The notes under the pieces were generated by a model. It saw only the letters and a program-made list of their open reading frames with translations, made no database searches and was not told the origin of the DNA. A stretch of DNA of 64,000 bases, from assembly GCA_002633005.1 (NCBI GenBank), contig NMRA01000001.1, positions 2,408,239-2,472,238 of the forward strand, in the 5' to 3' direction. The DNA comes from Phoronis australis. Taxonomy: Eukaryota; Phoronida; Phoronidae. The position numbers were made by a program, and so were the translations under genes. Of this stretch, positions 1 through 13,300 are shown piece after piece (the stretch's first letter is position 1; each line of letters starts with the position of its first letter).

Positions 1-1500
1 TAGAAGGGTATCTGCCATTTGACAATTTTCAAACCATCCTTTTTCTTTGAAAATCGTTACTAAATGCGTTTTGTCACCAGTCCATCGGTCATTTTTATCC
101 ATACTTGCCGTTTGCGATGTAGCTCCAAAAGCAATCCTTGGGATCGATATCCGAACCTCAGAGCAACCAAAATTCAAGATAATCGTTCTTTAATAGCAAA
201 CGACGGTACCTGTGTCGACTACGCAGCGAAATATGTTGAGTACTGATCGCATATATTAATTGCCTTTCTTTTCCAGCATACGAACTCGATGTAAATTTAT
301 ATTTACACCCGGACAAGTAGATTTGCGTGTTGTAGGCTTATGTATTTACGTGCGGGTGCATAAGTGCTGCATTGGAGTCATTTTGTGAACGACGCCATTT
401 ACCGTCAAGCCGGGTGGAAGTGACACGGCTGTCGCACGCCAGCTCACTTACTAACGCGGCGCATGAGGCTCCATTTAGTTCACCGACTCGTCACAAACAC
501 CGACCTCCACCTAACATGGAACCGGCAAAACCCTCCGGTGTCAGGGCTCTCCTACCACCACTCATGTCCGGTTCGCGGCGCTGCCCGCTTTTCGAAGTCT
601 GGCCGATCAGCGAGCCATGTTTATCAGTAATACCAGGGAGAGATAACCAGAAAGGGACTACTGTTTTACCTTAAATTACGTACAGGCAACCTTGCCTTTT
701 TTGAATTCCAGGTGACAGCTGCAATTACTGCAACATATGTAAAGCATCGGGAAGTTATGCAGACTTCAGCCTGTGTTAAGTCCAATTTGAGGACGCTGCT
801 GGGAGTTGCATAATGCAACAACAAAAAAGAGTGTTTTCATTGCTTCCTTTCAGACCTACAATCTTCTACAAATTTGTGTATTCTCGTTCAAAGCCATGTG
901 CCAGGATTACCGGTCACCAGACATCCAGGCTACATTTCTCTACTGCAGTTGAAGGGTAGTGCTGTTGCTTTTTAGCCAGTACAAGTACATAACAAGTAGA
1001 AAGCTGACATCAGTAAATTTTCCACATGCCGTACGGACAAAGGAACTGCAGAGAAAGGTCAGGGGTACTGTTGCAACCCATGAGATTCCAATCAGGAGAA
1101 AGCAAAAAAGGACTGAGGGACACAACAATGTACTGATTCACATCACAGCAGTAACATGCCTACCAGTGCTCTGAATATGATAAGACTGTTACAAGTATTT
1201 TACTAGTGCATTATTTGGTTCGAATAGCACCTCTCTATGTGCAAATATTATTGGTGTACTGTGTATTGTGTTGACTGATTTTGTTGTTTAACATTAGCTA
1301 ATAAAGTTAATGTGATATCATCATGGTTGTGATGTTCATGGATCTGGAAAATGCAACAACGATAACTCTTAAAGTACATGTGTATTCTATTGTGCTGTAC
1401 AACACTACAAGGACAATTGCTACACAAATTTAGAAACAGATCACAGAAAATTGTTTGGACAATTTGAACAAATGATATGATATACATCAATTTAATTCAC
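1..1500. other. No supported gene
   Basis: Short frames exist on both strands (for example 372-674 and 959-1174) but none shows a recognisable domain, start context or splice structure. Confidence 0.5.
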
Positions 1501-1513
1501 ATTTTATTAACTG

Positions 1514-2340
1514 CTACCTGATGATAAAGTTTAACACACAAACCACGGCGCCTTTTGTTCGCATACCTCTGCCTTCAAAGCTTCTGCCTGCCTCTCCTCT
1601 GAGGAAACCACCAATATGTGCATTGGTATATTTACGACAAGAATTGTTGTTACAGCCGCTAATCACATCTACATCAAAAATGTAGGATGACTTTGTCAGT
1701 CTTGACTTTGTAATTGTCACATCCATTGTCTCCAACTCTATATCATCTTTTACCTAGGATTGCTTACTTCTTTTTGTCATCTGCAGAAATGCAGCAGCAA
1801 GAATTTTTCTTTTCTGGAGTGATGCATCGCCCCTGTTTTTCTTGTATGTACGGAACATCTTTCCAATACAACCACCTTCCAGTACATGGAAACACCAATC
1901 AGGCTGGGGTGGGAGTCCAGAGGTACGATTCGGTCTACTTGCGACACTGTCACTGGTGCTTTCAGTGCTGGTAGTGGCTGCACTGGTACTAGCAGTAGCA
2001 CTACTAGCACTAGCAGCTGAGGACACGGTGACGAAGCCTTAGGACTAGCGGTGCTTATACAAAAAAGCAGAATTGCACACTGCACTGCTTTGCAAGTCAG
2101 GTCCAATTGTGGTAGCACCATATGGCCGAATACATTTTCTGTGAACTTTCTCTCATGCTGAGCATGACCTCACTCAGTGCGCGAAACACTACGTCGGCCT
2201 CGCTCTTCGTCACCCGTTTCCTGGCGATTCGATCCGAATTATTCCGCTTTAGGTCATGAAAGAGGCTGGACAACTCCCCAAATATTACTTCACTGAAACG
2301 AAGCCGAGACAAACGTGTCTCACAGAAGTTTCCTTGCTAG
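1514..2340 (-). pseudogene. Possible coding fragments of unknown type on the minus strand
   Basis: Three open minus-strand segments follow each other: 2340-2097 (RLSRLRFSEVIFGELSSLFH, KSEADVVFRALSEVMLSMRE), about 2014-1754 (Ser/Ala/Thr-rich, then PQPDWCFHVLEGGCIGKMF) and 1735-1514 (CNNNSCRKYTNAHIGGFLRG). A TGTCCTCAG acceptor precedes the second and a GTAAGC donor follows it. No ATG fits the first and the frames do not join cleanly. I do not recognise the product; it could be a decayed gene, transposon remnant or partial exons. Confidence 0.22.
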
Positions 2341-2506
2341 ACAAAATCCGTTAATGAGATCCTTTTGTCACAAACTCACGTAAGGACGCCATTTCTAGGT
2401 AACAACTGAAGAGAATCTCGAAAACTCCCATTTACAGTATGCAAATTTGATATGCTAATGAGGGAGTACTTGACTACTGCGCCATCTATACATCGACGGA
2501 AAAGCT

Positions 2507-2599
2507 TAAATACCCGTGACTGCGTGTAGGAAATTGCGATTGCGTGCGCTGAAGTCGATATTTTACAAGTACAATTACACCACTGTTTAAGGTTGCAAA
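2507..2599 (+). promoter_or_regulatory. Possible promoter and untranslated first exon
   Basis: CTTAAATA (TATA-like) near 2507, then about 60 bp downstream a strong donor, AAA|GTGAGT, at 2599. A second strong donor GAG|GTAAGT is at 3723. Either could belong to untranslated 5' exons of the ankyrin-protease gene. Splice-signal evidence only. Confidence 0.15.
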
Positions 2600-2753
2600 G
2601 TGAGTTTTTTGATATACTTCTCTAGAAAAAGCGTTTCTCTTTCTGATGAAATCATCTGTTTTCTTTTAAATGAAACTTAACTCCTGAAATTAGTCCCGGG
2701 AAGATCCAAAAACGGCGGTTTATCTAGTTGTCCCTTCCTGGTTATCTCTTCCT

Positions 2754-2991
2754 CAGAGGCGGATCTACAGGGGGGGTTCAGGGGGTTTAAACCCCCCCCC
2801 TCGGGACAGGATCAAAAATAAAAACTGGAAAAAAAATCGCCAGAAAAACGAATTTAGCTACTAAAAATCCCAAAAAATCTTACACGGGAGGAGGGAAACC
2901 CTCTCGCGACCTTCCTTCTACTCTGCGCTTCGCGCCTCGGATTGTTTCGAATCCTAAACCCCCCCTTACTGAAATCGTAGATCTGCCACTG
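2754..2991. mobile_element. hAT-like miniature inverted-repeat element
   Basis: Starts CAGAGGCGGATCTACAG and ends with the reverse complement of CAGTGGCAGATCTACG, with G-runs behind the left end and C-runs inside the right end. The 238-bp body has no coding capacity. CAG(A/T)GGC termini suggest a non-autonomous hAT element. Flanking bases share TTCCT but no clean 8-bp target duplication is visible. Confidence 0.5.
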
Positions 2992-2999
2992 TTCCTGGT

Positions 3000-5900
3000 A
3001 GTACTATGTTCATTAGTGCCGTATTGTTTCCATCCTGCGGCTTCAGTGAGCTAATTTGCATCCTATTGCTTATTGGGTCCTAGTCGGAAGCGTCACCACT
3101 TTCGATTCTCCGACAAAATGTAGTTAAGGGCCGTTTACCCTCTGACACAGCGCCACCTATACTGCAAACTTTCGTTTAGCACTGTGATAGAGTGGAGTGT
3201 AAGGGCCGTTGATCACTGGATGTCACAGGTGATTTTTGTCGTAACGATACAATTGTTACCAAATTGTTTGGATATGCGATCTCATCAATTTTATAATGGT
3301 CACCTTGAGAAAAGTGTGACTGCATACAGAATTGGAATCGCATAAACTGCAACAGGTAGCACAGTTACACTCAATCGTACTTTGGTAAACGGGACGTGGT
3401 TTCACTTTCTCTATAATTTCGCCAATTGGCCATGCACGCGTTCAATGTACAGATTACAACGCATATGGTACTCTGAATGGTACAAAAAGGCATCTTTTAT
3501 CATAGTGAGCAGTGTAGTATAGTACAGTTACTTGATTTATCGAAAGAGAATTATACAAAAGACTAGTCTAGAAGTCAGTACTACAGTTTACTGGGTCATG
3601 GGTTTTCCCCGAATTCATGTCACAAAGATTGGACAATATAGTTGTGTTGATCAAACAGCGACTAGTATTCACAAGTTTTGCGCCTTCCATTGACGGTGGT
3701 TGATTTTCGGAACCGAGTTAGAGGTAAGTATCCTCATCTTTTGTCACGGTTGTCATACTTCAGTGCTCAGTAGCCTTGGCTTTTTATACGACAACATGGG
3801 CTACATAGCAACAACTGAGTCCTAAATTTGAGGTCAACAGTGGCATAGTTATCAGCAATGGCCGACGCTCAGTTTTTCTGCCGTTGACTTCCCCGGAGGG
3901 AGCTGAAGCCGAGTTAAATTTTGACAAAGTGAGAACGCAACTTTTTTCGAAAGTTGGAAAGATAGTCAGCACGATTAAAAAATACTCATTTGCTAGGTGC
4001 TTATGTGAAAAAGTCACTCTTTCTTCTATGGCACAACCAGTTTGTAGGGTATGCGACCTGGAGTTAGCCTACCGGCAATGGGATGAGGTCAAAAACCTTT
4101 CTGAAGAGTTCTATTGCGTAAAGGAACTGCTTTTGTTATTTCCCTAACTCATAATGGGAACCTTATGGTATGCAATCTTAGCTGGCCGTGAAGAAGTCGC
4201 CCATCTAAGCGCCTCTGTATCGATTGATCTACGACATTAGGCGACTGCGCAACTGAAAAGTTTCCGCCCGGGGAAAAACCAGTGAGTCGGCTAGTTTAAC
4301 CAGCGCTTTGAGTCATGGCCAGAGTGACGGCATTATCATTAAACAAATAATTAATTAGGTTTTCCCTGGTCCGTAGTGACGTCAGATTGCAGTCAAGCAT
4401 TTCTTGAAGCACAACTTCCGTCAACGAAAAAATGCATCACTGAGACCCAGGATCTAATCTTTGTGCTCGTAATCGTACTTCAAATTATTTTTGACATTCT
4501 CGTTCTACTGTCTAATATAAGTTCAAGAGAAATTTCTTATTCTGTTGACGAGTACTGTGTGGCTTACGTGAGTGAATGACTATACAGTCTTAGTTTGCAC
4601 TTGACCCTAACATTAAAGGTATGTATTTGTTAGTCTGAACTCGAAATTTCGGGTTGTAACTCGAAATCTCGAGATTTCACTTGATTTTTTAACTTCAATT
4701 TAAGGGGCATCAGCAAGTGCTGACTTGGACTAAAATTTCATCTGCTTGGGCCGTAATGTACTCATGCATAGAGTAATACTGATGCTTAGTTACTTCTAGA
4801 GTTTCAAGAATTAGTAAAAAAGTAGAAATTGATTTCGCGCGCTGGGGCTCCTCCGGCACTGACGCTTCTCGCTAGATCCGCCACTGATAGACAGTGATCA
4901 ATGCATTCTAGATTTTAAAGAATGGAAGTAAGCTCTCAGGAAACTCGAGAATCATTTATCAACAAAAAGATTTATTGGTCTATTTACATACAGCAGAAAT
5001 ACTGAGAATGTTCAAACGAAATTTTGTAAATAATTAGTGGTGTTAAGACGACCTACGCCATTTCAAAGGAAAAGTTTGGCCGTCATGATTTGTCTGCGTC
5101 TCATATGCGACCTTTGGTTTCGAAACTATTGGAAATGCAAACTGACAGACTTCCAAAACAATGTTTTTTGACCTTATATGAAATTTAACTGCACGGTCAA
5201 AATAACTAATAATATCATTTCGGTCATACGTGATTGAACCAAGGAATTGATGATGAACAATATTCTTGTCAGAATTCGACAAAGACTGAGATAAGTTGCC
5301 AGTAAAAGAGAAAACAAATAGGAGTGAAATTTACAGAGCAGATAACTCTGAATTGTCTTGCACAAAGTGTTCTTGTGGCGAGCTGACGGAACAGCAGGTA
5401 GTTTACACAGGGAACATAAAGTGTTCGACTCGCAAATTAGAAATTGGAAACTGCACAAGAAATGGTATTACCGAAGTGACAGAATTTGCAACACTTGAAA
5501 TACAGGTGGAATTGAGAAAGAAGTGCAATTCATGTTACCTGCAAATTTACGAGCCATAAAACTCCCTACTTTTTTCACTCGTCGAAAACTATACCGTATA
5601 AATAGAATGGAAAGTCGTGCACTGTTTCAACTCACGGACACAAATTATCATTATAGCAACCAAATTCTGTCGCCCCTCTTAGTCCTTGTACATCCCCTCC
5701 GGAAAGAAAACCGGGATTCTAAACACATGTATGGCCAAATTCACTATTTTCAGCTCAAAACCACAGCTTCCCTGTAACGCCTAATCGACACAAGCCGACA
5801 ACAGATTCTGAAATCAAATTCCCCTCAGGTTCTAAGGAGTGTCAGACAGTCACGATTTTTGCAGTATTGAACTGTTTGAGAACTGTCTGAAATCGCACCA

Positions 5901-6540
5901 GATTCCTCAGACGGTACACAGCAACAGTCACATGATAGAAGAAGCTGCTGTTTGAAGGAAGGTGAATCTAAGGTCAAATATATAGACTTTGCTCAGTCAG
6001 AGCATGTTCACAAATACGTGCGAAACCAGATTCAATAAACCTACTCCCAAGTTAGCCGCCAAACGTTACAAATCCCTAAATCAAAGTTTTTGGGAGTGCA
6101 AATTGACTCGCTATTACACCCGAACGTAAATATACACCGTACGCAAATCTACACCCTTGTGTATGGGGGGAGAAAAGTATTATTGGCGCTTATCATTTTG
6201 CAGCAAATTCGACACAAGCAAAGTTTGTTGGTAAAGAGAACATTTCCTTGAATATGAGTAGCTCTGAGGTTCATTTTGCCAAGTATTCTTCGAACGTATT
6301 ACTAATGAATATCGCAATCCACCTGTCAGGTTGTAGCCAAGTCCTAATGAATGCGCACAAGATTTGGTAACCGCACTGTTGGTAACCTGGCGGAGTTACG
6401 AAAGTAAGAATTTGTTTTTTCTCATGGTATACGTGAAATTGACACAGACACAGCCGATTAAGTGATAGGTTATGCTGAGCAAAATTTCCACAAGGCCATC
6501 ACTTGAATGATAAATTTGGGAATTCCCAAAGTGCGTTGGT
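3000..6540. other. No supported gene
   Basis: AT-rich sequence. The stretch 5043-5559 is open on both strands at once (a Cys-containing frame on plus, a polar frame on minus), which says little about coding. One solo transposon end is at 4.87 kb. Confidence 0.5.
4872..4888. mobile_element. Solo hAT-like terminal inverted repeat
   Basis: The reverse complement reads CAGTGGCGGATCTAGCG, the same terminus as the element at 2.75 kb. No partner end is visible nearby, so it is probably a truncated copy. Confidence 0.35.
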
Positions 6541-6743
6541 TTAATAGTGGTATTGATGGAAGTTGCATGTCAGTGATCGTCTCCGAAATAATGCTCGCGG
6601 TTTTTGTTCCAAGAGCATCGGTTCCAGTATTCTACTATGTTTTGGTGTGTGATTACTGGTAATGATTACATCATTAGTCAGGATGTAAACACAATATGGC
6701 TTGGCCGGAAGTGAATTGTACCTCTTATATAGGGATGCCGGGT

Positions 6744-6756
6744 GCAGCAGCAACAG

Positions 6757-6827
<71 letters not shown>

Positions 6828-6872
6828 GCAGCAGTAGCAGCAGTAGCAGCAGCAGCAGCAACGGCAACAGTG
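6744..6872 (+). repeat. CAG trinucleotide tract
   Basis: About 25 pure CAG units around 6757-6822, flanked by interrupted CAG/CAA/GTAG units. Every frame on both strands reads as a homopolymer (Q, S, A, L, C), so no protein is inferred. Confidence 0.95.
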
Positions 6873-7276
6873 CAGTTTATATAACAAAATACATACTGTA
6901 CATAAATATGCATTTTGGTGTAAACACTGGGGTGTCATAAACACTATAGTGCGAACGGGGCTTAACTGTGCATCTATTGCATGGCTAGCCGACAGCTAAC
7001 ATCACCTCATTTGTCTCCGATCAGTCATTTCTGAGATATGATGTTCCGAACTTAGGTAACCACTTTTCTAGGGTACTATGTAACTTAAATTGCCAACAGA
7101 AAGTTGACAAGGCTTTCTCAGGAGTTTAAATATTACAAGACGTCCGTTTTTCTGCATGAGAATGGAAGCCTATTAGCGTTTTAACACTGATGTTACATTT
7201 AGGATAACATATGAAGATGAAAATGGAAAATTAGCTAACAATCTCATGGGTATACATTCTCTACTAATCGTTTGCA

Positions 7277-7363
7277 GGATCTGTAATCAAGCGTCTTGTC
7301 AAAGAGTGTCAACTACCCGAGCGAAACACGTGATATGCAATGGGCATAACTGCAGCTGAAAAG
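7277..7363 (+). CDS. Candidate first coding exon of the ankyrin-protease gene
   Basis: An ATG at 7340 opens eight codons (MGITAAEK) and ends in phase 0 at a GTAATG donor, exactly the phase needed by the first ankyrin exon. A CTAAT branch-like motif and TTTGCAG acceptor at 7276 would make 7277-7339 spliced 5' UTR. An earlier ATG at 7335 meets a stop after four codons. The choice rests on phase and splice signals only; another upstream start is possible. Confidence 0.35.
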
Positions 7364-10300
7364 GTAATGATAAAATCTACTGTTATGACAACAATTATAC
7401 ACCGTATAGCAACAATGATGTCACATTATCACGTGCCACGTTGTTATTGTTGAACAATGCTCCTGACGTCATGCAACAATCAAACTTATCCAGCGGATAA
7501 TTTTGAAGTTTTATACAACCCAGCGGAGATGACTACTTGTAAACAATCACGAATTAAAGTTTCTTTCAAGAAGCCGTCTTTTGTCAAACAGTAACAAAAA
7601 GTTGGCTTGTCAAGTGTCGGACATTTTATGTACGAAACACGGTATCAAATAGTCACAAGCTGTCAGATCCAAAACCCATTTGTAACAAATAAGTTGAGAC
7701 CATTTTTACATCGATAAGCGGTCTCAGTAAGTCAAAAGTTATTTTTTACGAAGCCGCGGATACATCGTGACTCTAATGAAACCAAACAAATTTATTTGCA
7801 ATAATGTTTACATACCGAGTGTTGTAACAGTCATTCGAATATTACATAGACTTAACATTGTATAAGTATCATTAAAAAAATTCATCTTGATCTTAGCTTT
7901 TAAAAATTTTTCTTCATATACTAGACTTCGACACCATGCACGTTTTCATTTCTGTCTATTCCAATGTCCATGCGTCCATCCCTTCATCCTCCCACCCCCC
8001 AACCCCCCTCCCCCCTCCATCAATCTAATCATCTATCCATGTATTCGCCCACTCAACATCCGTCCATTCATCTATCTATTCAATTATTCCTCCATCCACC
8101 AAAATACATGTACACCTATGCCGGTCTTGTTTCCATATCCATCTTTCTACCTCACGTTATTTTTATATTTCATTTATCTGCACGTGAAAGTGTTCTTGTT
8201 CGCCTTTATTTACAGGCCGCGGAAACGTCACCATTGCTCAGCGCAGCTTTTGGAGGTGACGTTGAGGCGTTCAAGGAGCTCTTAAGTAGAGACGCAGACG
8301 TCGAGCAACAAGATCACGTAAGGAATGCTTATCGTATCTTACCAATAAACCAAATTCATGTTCTTCCAATTTTACATTGGGAGAATGGAAGCTCTTTCTC
8401 ATTGCAATGATTACTTGTGCTTCCTATAGGTTTTAGATGACCACCAGCAGCTTTAGCCGGCCTGTTTTATTATTTTTTTGCCGAATCTTTGTTCTATCTA
8501 ACTGCATGCACGTATGACCATCAAATCTAGGTATAACTGACTAAATAAGTCACCAAACAATGTGAAGACTATTATGTATCACGGCACCTGTTGAATTTGG
8601 CAGGTGACTAATGTCTGAAATCTTTAAGGAGGTATCGCTACATATGTTGATTAACCGAGGCCACCTTTTTATCTTATAGCAAGCATTGTTCTGGTTAAAA
8701 TGTCAACTTTCTGATCAGCAACGCCATCGAGTCCCTGTCTTCTAATTTACAATAAATCGCATGGGATTTTACTTGCGCCCATACTTTGGCGACTGAAACT
8801 AACCCGCCGTGACAGACAATTTAATGTGCCTGTTCTGAAGCAGTAAAGACCTGTCAATTCTTCGTAACATTATAAATTGAGTGAGGAACAGGGTTAGATC
8901 GATTCTATAAAATTTGTGTGAGGCCTGAATCAAAAGTTGTTATTTGACAGAGCGCGCTTTTTTATTGACGTTTAATTTATGATAGTATTGAATATTGCGT
9001 TGGTGTTGTCGGTGGGGAAGAGCTGGGATCCATTCTACGAGAAGATCGGGCAAGGTTTGCTGTCCGAGTAAAGATTTTTGTGCTGCCTTCCACTATCTCA
9101 TGTGACCAAAATAGCCATGACGTCAACAAGTAACCATGTCCTTGAATTGTTATCCACTTGCAATTTCTCAAGAAATGTCAAACCTTCAGAGGAAACTGAG
9201 TGCCCGACCACCACAAAAATGGCACGGCATACCCTTTTGGTTTGGGACTGTTGCGTAAAATACGACAACTTGCAATGAACTAGCATCTTGTTCATTCAAT
9301 TATTCTCACCTTGACGTGAGCTGTCAGCTCAGCTATCGTTCATTACAGGCAGACAGCTGAGCTCATAGCTCTTCGTTTGTGGTGGAACTTCACATTTGGC
9401 TATCAAACACGTAAATTACATGTGACTCGGGTGTCTATTGTGTATATATCACCACTGAGATAAACGCATTTTACTTTAACAATTGTAATGTAAAGATAAA
9501 AACATTGTTACACAAATCTGTAGAATCGCGTGAACATCTTGTTGGCCATTGTTTTCAGTTGGGAAGATCATGTCTACACTATGCTGCCGCAGAAGGTCAA
9601 ACAGAAATTGTTAAGCTACTGCTACAGAAGAAAGCAGACATAAACAAAGAAGATAACGTAAGTACTTGGGATGATCATCGTTATGGAGTAGATCAAAACA
9701 AAAGCTAGAAACACACTGGATGCCACCACGGAGTACCACGGACCTTTTCGCTTAAACACAACAAAGAGAACTGTTCACAAAATGTCATTAAAGAAAACTG
9801 CGTCCCAAGTTTACAGCCTGGGTTTTCGCATTGCAAGATTACGTTTTGAACCTTTTCCGCGGTCATTGAAAAGTTTGTTAACATTTTGCTTCAGTTAAAA
9901 CTGCGGGCTTAGAAATTCTTTGGTGCTGGGACTGTGTAAGCGGACTTAAAGTTTCCGTTTTCAAGCCGACCAACTGAAATGTTCATCTGTGGTCTGAAGA
10001 AACTGGTGTTGCCGTTCACGTTGCGGAAAAGCCTTATCGGAGATTTTAGTGGCAAAGACACCTGGTTGGGCAAACAGTAAAAACTCTTGGAATTTCTGTT
10101 TCTTTCACACAACCACGTTTTAAGTAAAATTCTATTGTTGAATAGTACATTGATGAGTCACCCATAGATTAGCTTTACAGGGACTACTTGAAGTATCCCT
10201 GTATTTTGTGAGCACATAACTTTGATACCGGTTCATCCGGTATGATTGCATCCTATTCCAATGTGTTTCAGTTGGGTAGAACTGCACTTCAAGATGCTGC

Positions 10301-13300
10301 CGCTGAAGATCACGCTGACATTGTGGAGTTGTTGTTACATGAAGGAGCGGATGTCAACAGGCGAACAAAAGTATGTCATCTATGAGAACAATACATTTGG
10401 ACCCCACAGATAAAGCTTCGATATGTACAGTTATTCCCGACAAGCTTAGTTTAGAACTTCTTTTGTACTTCCGCGTCTTGGATGAACAATTCCGTTTGAA
10501 TTAAACGTAAAAACGTTCAAAATAAAACCTTATACCGTTTCTGTACCCGAACAGCGAAAGAGCTTATAGGATCTTGGACTCTTAAGCTTCTGGACTCCTA
10601 TATTTCTACGGTGATTGAAGTTGAACTGTAAGGTGCGGACACTGATGATCAGATAGCTAGGTGTACATCACCACGTTACCAAATAGTCATAGAATACAAA
10701 TGTCCTTACAATGTTGATATTTCATTTGTTACGTTTTAGAGAAGGCGCAAGTTTGCAAACATTGAAAGTGGATTCAAACACTCTGAATTTTAAAACGTTT
10801 TTCGGCAGTGAACTGCACCTTCAAAATAGCTTGAACACTTTCAAGGTGTTCAGGTGATTGATTTCTGTGCAATGTTTTTGTATCAATTTAGTGATCTCAT
10901 TATGTGGCAAACTCCTGCAATGCTATGACAGTGTTTAAACACGGGTTAAATTGAGCGTTTTTTTTCACTTACTCCAATGCACTTTTCAGTGGAACAGAAC
11001 ACCTTTGCATGATGCTGTTTGTAAAAGTCGTACCAAGATGGCGGAGCTGCTTATAAATAAAGGCGCAGACACAACAGTGCAAGACAAAGTGAGTACACTA
11101 CAGACATAAACTACAGAATAATTTATAATTGTTTAATATAAAAGATCATCGATCGTTTCTGTTGGCTTTTAAACAACACCTGTTTTCAAACTTTTATTTT
11201 CTTGTCTTTCCCCGGCTCTTCCAGCCTCTGGCATATCTGCTACGAAACATTGTATGATAATGGCACAGAATCCAATTGGCGCCATTGGCACCAATTTTCA
11301 CAGAAACTCATATACCTCGTTTCCACTGTAACTCCGGATTGGCCTAGTTTTAAATCGATAGAGCCACATTGGTCTCAAGTTGCTGCGCTTCGACATTCTC
11401 ATAATGCTGGATAACAACGACATCGCAATACTGCGCTTCAAGTCGCCATTTTTAAGGAAGGGTTTTGAGTCATGCGACAAAGATATTTTCCAGCGTATAT
11501 GTTTTGAGATTTTATGCAAACCAGCCCTGATAAGTTAACGGATAATGAATATATTTGAAGCATAGCACAAGAAATGGTTTCTCTTTCTTCGTTATAGTGG
11601 GGAAAAACCCCGATGCATTATGCCTCCGAGGAAGGATGCTTAGACATGGTAAAGTTGCTGCTGCGCAAAACTGTTGGGGATATCGATGTTGTGGAAGCAG
11701 TAAGTGTTTTTAAAACGGGTCAACAAACGATCCACGTTGCCTTATGTAGTTGGAATATGTGTGCGCTAGTTGTCAGTAAGATGTGTTAGCTGTGACTAGC
11801 ACGACTTCTGTGAGGAGGTTTTTGTGGATGGATTCAATCTTTCCAGAATCGTCAAAAATCTTTCTAAACACTTCTAAATCCTTCAGTTCTTTTCATGGAA
11901 AACAATGTGCATCTACACAACATTTCGTTTAAAACACAACGTGTCATGGCAAAACTTTGTATCAATTTCAAATACTCCTAAAGTTGTTTCAAAGACACTT
12001 ATTGTTGGTATCAAATGCTCAAAAACGTTGTCATGGTTAAAAAGAACTCAAATGAGAGTCCAGTAGCAGGTTTCATGAAACAATCACAAATAGGGACTCA
12101 ACTATGATTATTAAGTTTTCAAGTTGGTGAAGTTGGGAAAAACACGTGCTGCTTGCCCTTCCTCATGATGTTTTATTTTTAATTACTTAAGTTCATTGTT
12201 GGCTTTCAAACACACTAAGAGTAAACTTTGCGTTGAAATCTCAATTATTAAAAACAACAGGGATTATTTGATGAACGCCCCTAAGGACTAAGCTCTTATC
12301 AATTTTCTTTGAAACAAAGACTCACTTTTAAATATATTATTAGTAAATGTGCTAAGTCAAAGAGGATCTCGTAATGGAGATAAAGTGATAGAACAGCATA
12401 CACTTGTGAGGTAACAAAGACACATTCATAGTCCACGTAGTTGAGTTCCACACAACCAAGCTCAGACACCTCAATATGGGAGACTGTCAAAAAGTTCGAG
12501 TTACTTTCTGAACGTGGACACTTCGTTAGCACTCGTGCACCATTAACTGTAAGGGAATGTCCGAGTATTTGTGACTGCCTTCTAAACTGATTTGAAACTA
12601 TTTGTCAGGATGGAAGAACAAGTTTACATTTTGCGGCAAAGAATGGAGACGCTCTGATAGTGGAACAACTATTGGAACACGAAGCCGACATAGACAAGCC
12701 AGACAAGGTACGTATGATGAAGTGTTCAATAAAAAGTTTTCGTCAAAGCATTCTAGAATCGCCTGTTTCAAAATGACGATTTGCATAAAAGCTGTCTCAT
12801 TCGTCACCGTTTCTGCTCGGTCCTAGAGGGATGAGTTAAAGTTCGACCTTCTCAGTATTCGTTAAGCACTAGATCAATTTTTTTTTGCAGGAGGGGAGAA
12901 CGCCGTTACATTATGCCATTTCTAAGGGGAATGAGGAGGCTGTGAAGCTGTTTATACAAAAGGGAGCAGATGCCAATAAACAGAGCAGTGTAAGTACAGA
13001 GAATAAAAGGAAAATTTAGATCTGTCGTCAATAAACAGAATTATTTATTACTAAAAATTAAAGGACAATTGATTCCGATAAATACCTGTAAGGGAAAGGC
13101 AGCGTTTTTTGATGTTATGTTTTCTAAAAATACAGATGTCAGATTAGCAAAGAGCGATATTTCAGCTTCAACGCACTGTTCTTTTGTTGTAAATGCCTGT
13201 AGTTTCGTAGGCCTATGTATATAGGATTGACCCTATTTGGGAACAGTGGCTTGCTGCATGGATAGGAACATTTAACGTTTCACGTCAATACGCAGTGTAG

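Noticed and set aside
5043-5559. Cys-containing plus frame (SCTKCSCGE...) and polar minus frame over the same DNA
   Set aside because: Both strands open at once, no start codon, no matching exon, no recognised family.
6541-6944. Several open frames encoding poly-Leu, poly-Cys, poly-Ala and poly-Ser over the CAG tract
   Set aside because: All frames on both strands are open only because of the trinucleotide repeat.
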